Origin: Thermodesulfobacteriota bacterium
GTDB taxonomy: Bacteria; Desulfobacterota; BSN033; UBA1163
DNA length: 7,857 nucleotides
Assembly (NCBI GenBank): GCA_030024065.1
Contig: JASEIE010000195.1
Location: 1 to 7,857, forward strand
Direction: 5' to 3'
The notes under the pieces: generated by a model
The model's input: only the letters and a program-made list of their open reading frames with translations
Databases searched by the model: none
Told to the model about the DNA's origin: nothing
In this document: positions 5,098 to 7,857 of the stretch, in pieces
How the letters are laid out: the number at the start of each line of letters is the position of its first letter
Numbering within the stretch: position 1 is the first letter of the stretch
Made by a program: the position numbers and the translations under genes

Positions 5098-6084
5098 TTG
5101 AAAAAGATTACCATTAAAGGGACGGGTTCCTGTATGCCAGAGCGGGTTGTTCCGAATTCTTATTTTGAGAAGCTCATCGATACGAGCGATGAATGGATTA
5201 CGACCAGGACGGGAATAAAAGAACGGCGGATGGTGGAGGAGGGTCAGGCTCTCACAGATCTGGCCACTCCTGCTTCTGAATCAGCCCTTAAAGCGGCGGG
5301 GATTTCCCCTGAGGAACTCGATCTGATCGTCATAGGCACCTCGACGGCTGACATGCTCAGCCCATCGGCCGGCTGTATTATCCAGCACCGGCTTGGAGCA
5401 AAGAATGCAGTGGCTTTCGATATCAATGCAGCCTGTCCGGGATTCATCTATGGGCTGGCGGTGGCCCAGAAATTTATGCAGGATGGCTCCTATCGACGGG
5501 CACTGGTGGTGGGAGGCGAGATCGTTTCGAACCGGCTCGATTTCAAGGATCGATCCACCTGCGTCCTTTTTGGGGATGGAGCAGGAACGGTTGTCCTCGG
5601 ACATTCCAATGGAAAGGACGACGGAGAGATCCTGGCCACAGATATTCAGTCCGATGGAGATCTCTGGCAACTTATCCATGTACCCGCAGGAGGGTCGCGA
5701 AGACCCCCTTCCTATGAAGTCTTGCAAGAGGGCCTCCAATATCTGAAGATGCAGGGGAATGATGTCTTCAAACATGCAGTCCGCACTCTGGTCGGTTCGG
5801 CCCATAAGATCATGTCATCGCAGGGGATTACCAGTGGTGACATAGACTGGTTCATTCCCCACCAGGCCAATATACGAATTATGGAAGTCGTAGCGGAGCG
5901 TCTGGAAATTCCTCTGGAAAAGGTGATTATCACCGTTCATAAATATGGCAACACCTCAGCCGCCTCCATACCCGTTGCCTTCGACGAAGCGGTTCGAAAC
6001 GGCCAGATCCGGAAAGGTGACCTCGTCCTGGTCAACTCCTTCGGTGCTGGCTTAACTTGGGGAGCTGCCCTGTTCAGATATTGA
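5098..6084 (+). CDS. fabH: 3-oxoacyl-[acyl-carrier-protein] synthase III (KAS III)
   Basis: FabH starts type II fatty acid synthesis by condensing an acyl-CoA primer with malonyl-ACP in the cytoplasm. The protein has 328 residues; E. coli FabH has 317. It begins KKITIKGTGSCMPERVV, the usual N-terminus, from a TTG codon. Landmarks are DEWITTRTGIKERR (31-44), the active-site cysteine in AACPGF (Cys113), FGDGAG (158-163), the catalytic histidine in PHQAN (His255), YGNTSAAS with Asn285, and the C-terminal FGAGLTWGAAL. All three catalytic residues, Cys-His-Asn, are present, so it should be active. It stands alone, without plsX or fabD next to it, and is followed by radA under a separate promoter. 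Upstream DNA holds the GC-rich hairpin element and an AT-rich TATAAAAT stretch (5039-5046) without a clear -35. Specificity for straight or branched primers cannot be told by eye. Confidence 0.95.
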   Translation: MKKITIKGTGSCMPERVVPNSYFEKLIDTSDEWITTRTGIKERRMVEEGQALTDLATPASESALKAAGISPEELDLIVIGTSTADMLSPSAGCIIQHRLGAKNAVAFDINAACPGFIYGLAVAQKFMQDGSYRRALVVGGEIVSNRLDFKDRSTCVLFGDGAGTVVLGHSNGKDDGEILATDIQSDGDLWQLIHVPAGGSRRPPSYEVLQEGLQYLKMQGNDVFKHAVRTLVGSAHKIMSSQGITSGDIDWFIPHQANIRIMEVVAERLEIPLEKVIITVHKYGNTSAASIPVAFDEAVRNGQIRKGDLVLVNSFGAGLTWGAALFRY

Positions 6085-6104
6085 TCCGCTCTTCTTCATA
6101 TTTT

Positions 6105-6133
6105 TTGACCTCAACAATCCTTTCTGCTACAAT
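6105..6133 (+). promoter_or_regulatory. Strong sigma70-type promoter for radA
   Basis: TTGACC (6105-6110), a 17-nt spacer, TACAAT (6128-6133), with TGC just before the -10 (extended -10). This is the best promoter match in the window. Transcription would begin near 6140, giving a leader of about 190 nt that contains the palindromic repeat element 6184-6296. No LexA-type operator is recognised here. Confidence 0.7.
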
Positions 6134-6183
6134 GCCCCTAATTTGGCTACTCATGAACCAAGAAAATAGTCTTTCGGTTAGGG

Positions 6184-6296
6184 TTACGAAGCCCGTTTCG
6201 TAATTCGGTAACGGTTACGTAAAAAAGAATTAAGAGACGATAAACGTAGCCTTTTATTAACGATACGGGCATCTTAGCCCTGACCGTATAACGAAC
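6184..6296. repeat. Palindromic repeat element in the radA leader (copy 1)
   Basis: Left part: TTACGAA (6184-6190), GCCCGT loop, TTCGTAA (6197-6203), then GTAAC-G-GTTAC (6208-6218). Right part: TTAACGATACGGGC at 6257-6270 is close to the inverse of the left GCCCGTTTCGTAA (6191-6203), so the two ends of the element face each other. Positions 6248-6296 reappear in inverted orientation at 7755-7803 (42 of 49 identical, with 23 in a row perfect, 6248-6270). Not coding in any convincing frame. Confidence 0.75.
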
Positions 6297-6327
6297 ACCT
6301 TGTTTTTTCAACAAGTCAAATCATCTT

Positions 6328-7692
6328 ATGGCTAAAACCAAAACCCAATTCGTCTGCCAGTCCTGCGGATATCAGGCTCCCAAATGGCTGGGAAGGTGCC
6401 CGGGATGTCAGGACTGGAACACCTTTGTTGAGGAGCGGGTGATCGAAGAGAAAGCTCCTGAACGAGACCTGCTCGGTTTTGAGGCCGGGGCCGTTCCAAC
6501 GGCCATCACCAAGATTGTCAGCGAGGAGAAAGGCAGATTCCAGATCGGCATGGGAGAATTTGATCGGGTCCTGGGGGGAGGGATTGTTTTTGGATCGGTG
6601 ATCCTGGTCGGAGGCGATCCGGGGATTGGCAAGTCAACCCTTCTTCTTCAGATGATGAGCCGCTTGGCCTCCACAGGGAAAAAAGTCCTTTATGTTTCTG
6701 GAGAAGAATCCCTTCAGCAGACCAAAATGAGGGCTGAACGGCTGGAGGTTTTCTCTGATCACCTCTTCGTGGTTTCAGAGACGTCCTTGGAAAAGATCCT
6801 TCAGGACATCCAGACACTCAGACCTTCGGCCGTTGTTGTCGATTCAATCCAGACCATCTATTCCTCTGACCTTCCTTCAACACCGGGATCGATCAGCCAG
6901 GTGAGAGAGGCATCGAGCAGATTGCTTTATCTGGCAAAGCATCTGTCCATCCCTATCTTTCTCGTCGGCCATGTAACCAAAGAAGGATTCATCGCAGGGC
7001 CAAAGGTGCTGGAACACATGGTGGACACCGTTCTCTATATCGAAGGTGAGGCCAATCATGCCTTCCGGATCCTGAGGGCGGTTAAAAACCGTTTCGGTTC
7101 CACCAATGAGGTCGGCGTTTTTGAGATGAAGGGTTCCGGACTGGTGGAGGTGCTCAGTCCTTCTGAGTTCTTTCTTTCCGAGAGGACCCAACTCGCCTCA
7201 GGTTCAGTGGTCATGCCCAGCATTGAAGGCTCAAGACCTATTCTCATCGAGCTTCAGGCCCTGGTCGTTCCAACGAACTTCGGTGTTCCCCGGAGAACAG
7301 CTCAGGGAGTGGATGCCAACCGGGTTTCACTTCTCGTGGCAGTGATGGAAAAGAGGCTGGGGGTCCACCTTAACAATCAGGACATCTTTCTTAACATTGC
7401 AGGCGGCATAAGGGTGGAGGAACCCGGCGCTGATTTAGGTGTGATTGCTGCCATATCGTCAAGTTTTCGGGATAAAATGATCGATCCTGAAATGGCCGTT
7501 TTTGGAGAAGTGGGACTGGGGGGCGAGGTGAGGGGAGTGAGCCAACCGGAGGTCAGGGTGAAGGAAGCAGCGAGATTGGGATTTAAACGAATCCTTCTGC
7601 CCAAGCCGAATCAGGAGAAGGTAAAAGGGGTGAAAGGCATCGAATTGATTGGCGTGAGGACCGTTGGGGAGGCCATCGAAAAATTATTTTAA
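6328..7692 (+). CDS. radA: DNA repair protein RadA (Sms), RecA-like branch-migration ATPase
   Basis: RadA is a DnaB-like hexameric ATPase that extends recombination intermediates made by RecA. It has 454 residues (E. coli 460) and all domains. The N-terminal C4 zinc finger uses Cys10, Cys13, Cys24 and Cys27. Walker A is GDPGIGKST (96-104) and Walker B is SAVVVDS (167-173). The RadA-specific KNRFG is at 253-257. A Lon-protease-like C-terminal domain (about 280-454) contains the FGEVGLGGEVR stretch (392-402). The ATG at 6328 gives the canonical MAKTKTQFVCQSCG start, but no Shine-Dalgarno is seen. A 6-bp hairpin, CTTGTT/AACAAG (6299-6304/6310-6315), lies 12 nt upstream. The gene has its own promoter and is flanked on both sides by inverted copies of one repeat. 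Confidence 0.97.
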   Translation: MAKTKTQFVCQSCGYQAPKWLGRCPGCQDWNTFVEERVIEEKAPERDLLGFEAGAVPTAITKIVSEEKGRFQIGMGEFDRVLGGGIVFGSVILVGGDPGIGKSTLLLQMMSRLASTGKKVLYVSGEESLQQTKMRAERLEVFSDHLFVVSETSLEKILQDIQTLRPSAVVVDSIQTIYSSDLPSTPGSISQVREASSRLLYLAKHLSIPIFLVGHVTKEGFIAGPKVLEHMVDTVLYIEGEANHAFRILRAVKNRFGSTNEVGVFEMKGSGLVEVLSPSEFFLSERTQLASGSVVMPSIEGSRPILIELQALVVPTNFGVPRRTAQGVDANRVSLLVAVMEKRLGVHLNNQDIFLNIAGGIRVEEPGADLGVIAAISSSFRDKMIDPEMAVFGEVGLGGEVRGVSQPEVRVKEAARLGFKRILLPKPNQEKVKGVKGIELIGVRTVGEAIEKLF

Positions 7693-7694
7693 AA

Positions 7695-7741
7695 TCAATT
7701 TTCAATGGTCAATGATCATTGTACATTTTGCAATGATTATT
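7695..7741. repeat. 7-nt word array with flip after radA; possible weak terminator
   Basis: Three tandem 7-nt units, TCAATTT, TCAATGG and TCAATGA (7695-7715), are followed at once by the inverted word TCATTGT (7716-7722). AATGATCATTG (7711-7721) can pair with CAATGATTATT (7731-7741) across a 9-nt loop, eleven pairs with one G-T. It starts 3 nt after the radA stop. The downstream sequence is not a clean T-run, so termination is uncertain. Confidence 0.5.
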
Positions 7742-7754
7742 TACAAAATGAGGA

Positions 7755-7803
7755 GTTCGTTCAACGGTAACGGCAACGAGGCCCGTATCGTTAATAAAAG
7801 GCT
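7755..7803. repeat. Inverted copy 2 of the repeat flanking radA
   Basis: This is the reverse complement of 6248-6296, aligned without gaps: 42 of 49 identical, with 7781-7803 perfect over 23 nt. The GTTCGTT ends of both copies point toward radA. Similarity stops at 7803, and the remaining 54 nt to the window end show no gene. The rest of this copy may continue beyond the right edge. Confidence 0.75.
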
Positions 7804-7857
7804 GAGGCAATTGAAGAATTCACGTTTAAGAATAAGGATCGGCATTTCAGGGACCAA

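Noticed and set aside
5281..5805. Long minus-strand frame (174 codons) inside fabH
   Set aside because: Antisense to a complete fabH with all catalytic residues; no ribosome site or known motif.
1..7857. Search for a parS site (TGTTTCACGTGAAACA-like)
   Set aside because: No CACGTG-centred palindrome of this form found by eye anywhere in the window.

Overview
The window reads as an ordinary bacterial chromosome segment carrying housekeeping genes. I infer a Desulfobacterota-like (old Deltaproteobacteria) or neighbouring lineage, with low to moderate confidence. The reasons are the order rsmG-parA-parB-bactofilin-ATP synthase, the sequence style of the ParB and bactofilin proteins, and mixed ATG/TTG/CTG starts. 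No phage, plasmid, transposase, CRISPR, tRNA or rRNA sequence is visible.

Layout. A minus-strand block covers 1-4001. In transcription order it holds rsmG (16S rRNA methyltransferase), parA and parB (overlapping, chromosome segregation), a bactofilin cytoskeletal gene, then atpZ and the 5' part of atpB (F0 subunit a), which runs off the left edge. Divergent from rsmG, a plus-strand block holds a flavoprotein with a compact four-cysteine motif (4144-4713), fabH (5098-6084) and radA (6328-7692). The atp genes and radA each have a recognisable sigma70-type promoter of their own; parAB and the flavoprotein have weaker candidates.

The unusual part is between the genes. Four gaps hold short arrays of 7-8 nt words, and each array uses a different word. 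In at least three of them the word changes orientation partway through, giving a long imperfect hairpin (1434-1560, 3217-3296, 7695-7741; a small likely member at 4031-4065). Upstream of fabH lies a 95-nt, GC-rich element with two hairpins nested in an outer pair (4916-5010). radA is bracketed by two inverted copies of a 49-nt sequence sharing a perfect 23-nt core (6248-6296 and 7755-7803). The copy upstream of radA is part of a larger palindromic element inside the radA leader.

Other points: atpZ appears to start at a CTG codon with an excellent Shine-Dalgarno, fabH starts at TTG, and parA and radA lack an evident Shine-Dalgarno. I found no clearly new protein system. The novelty candidates are the intergenic repeat architectures.
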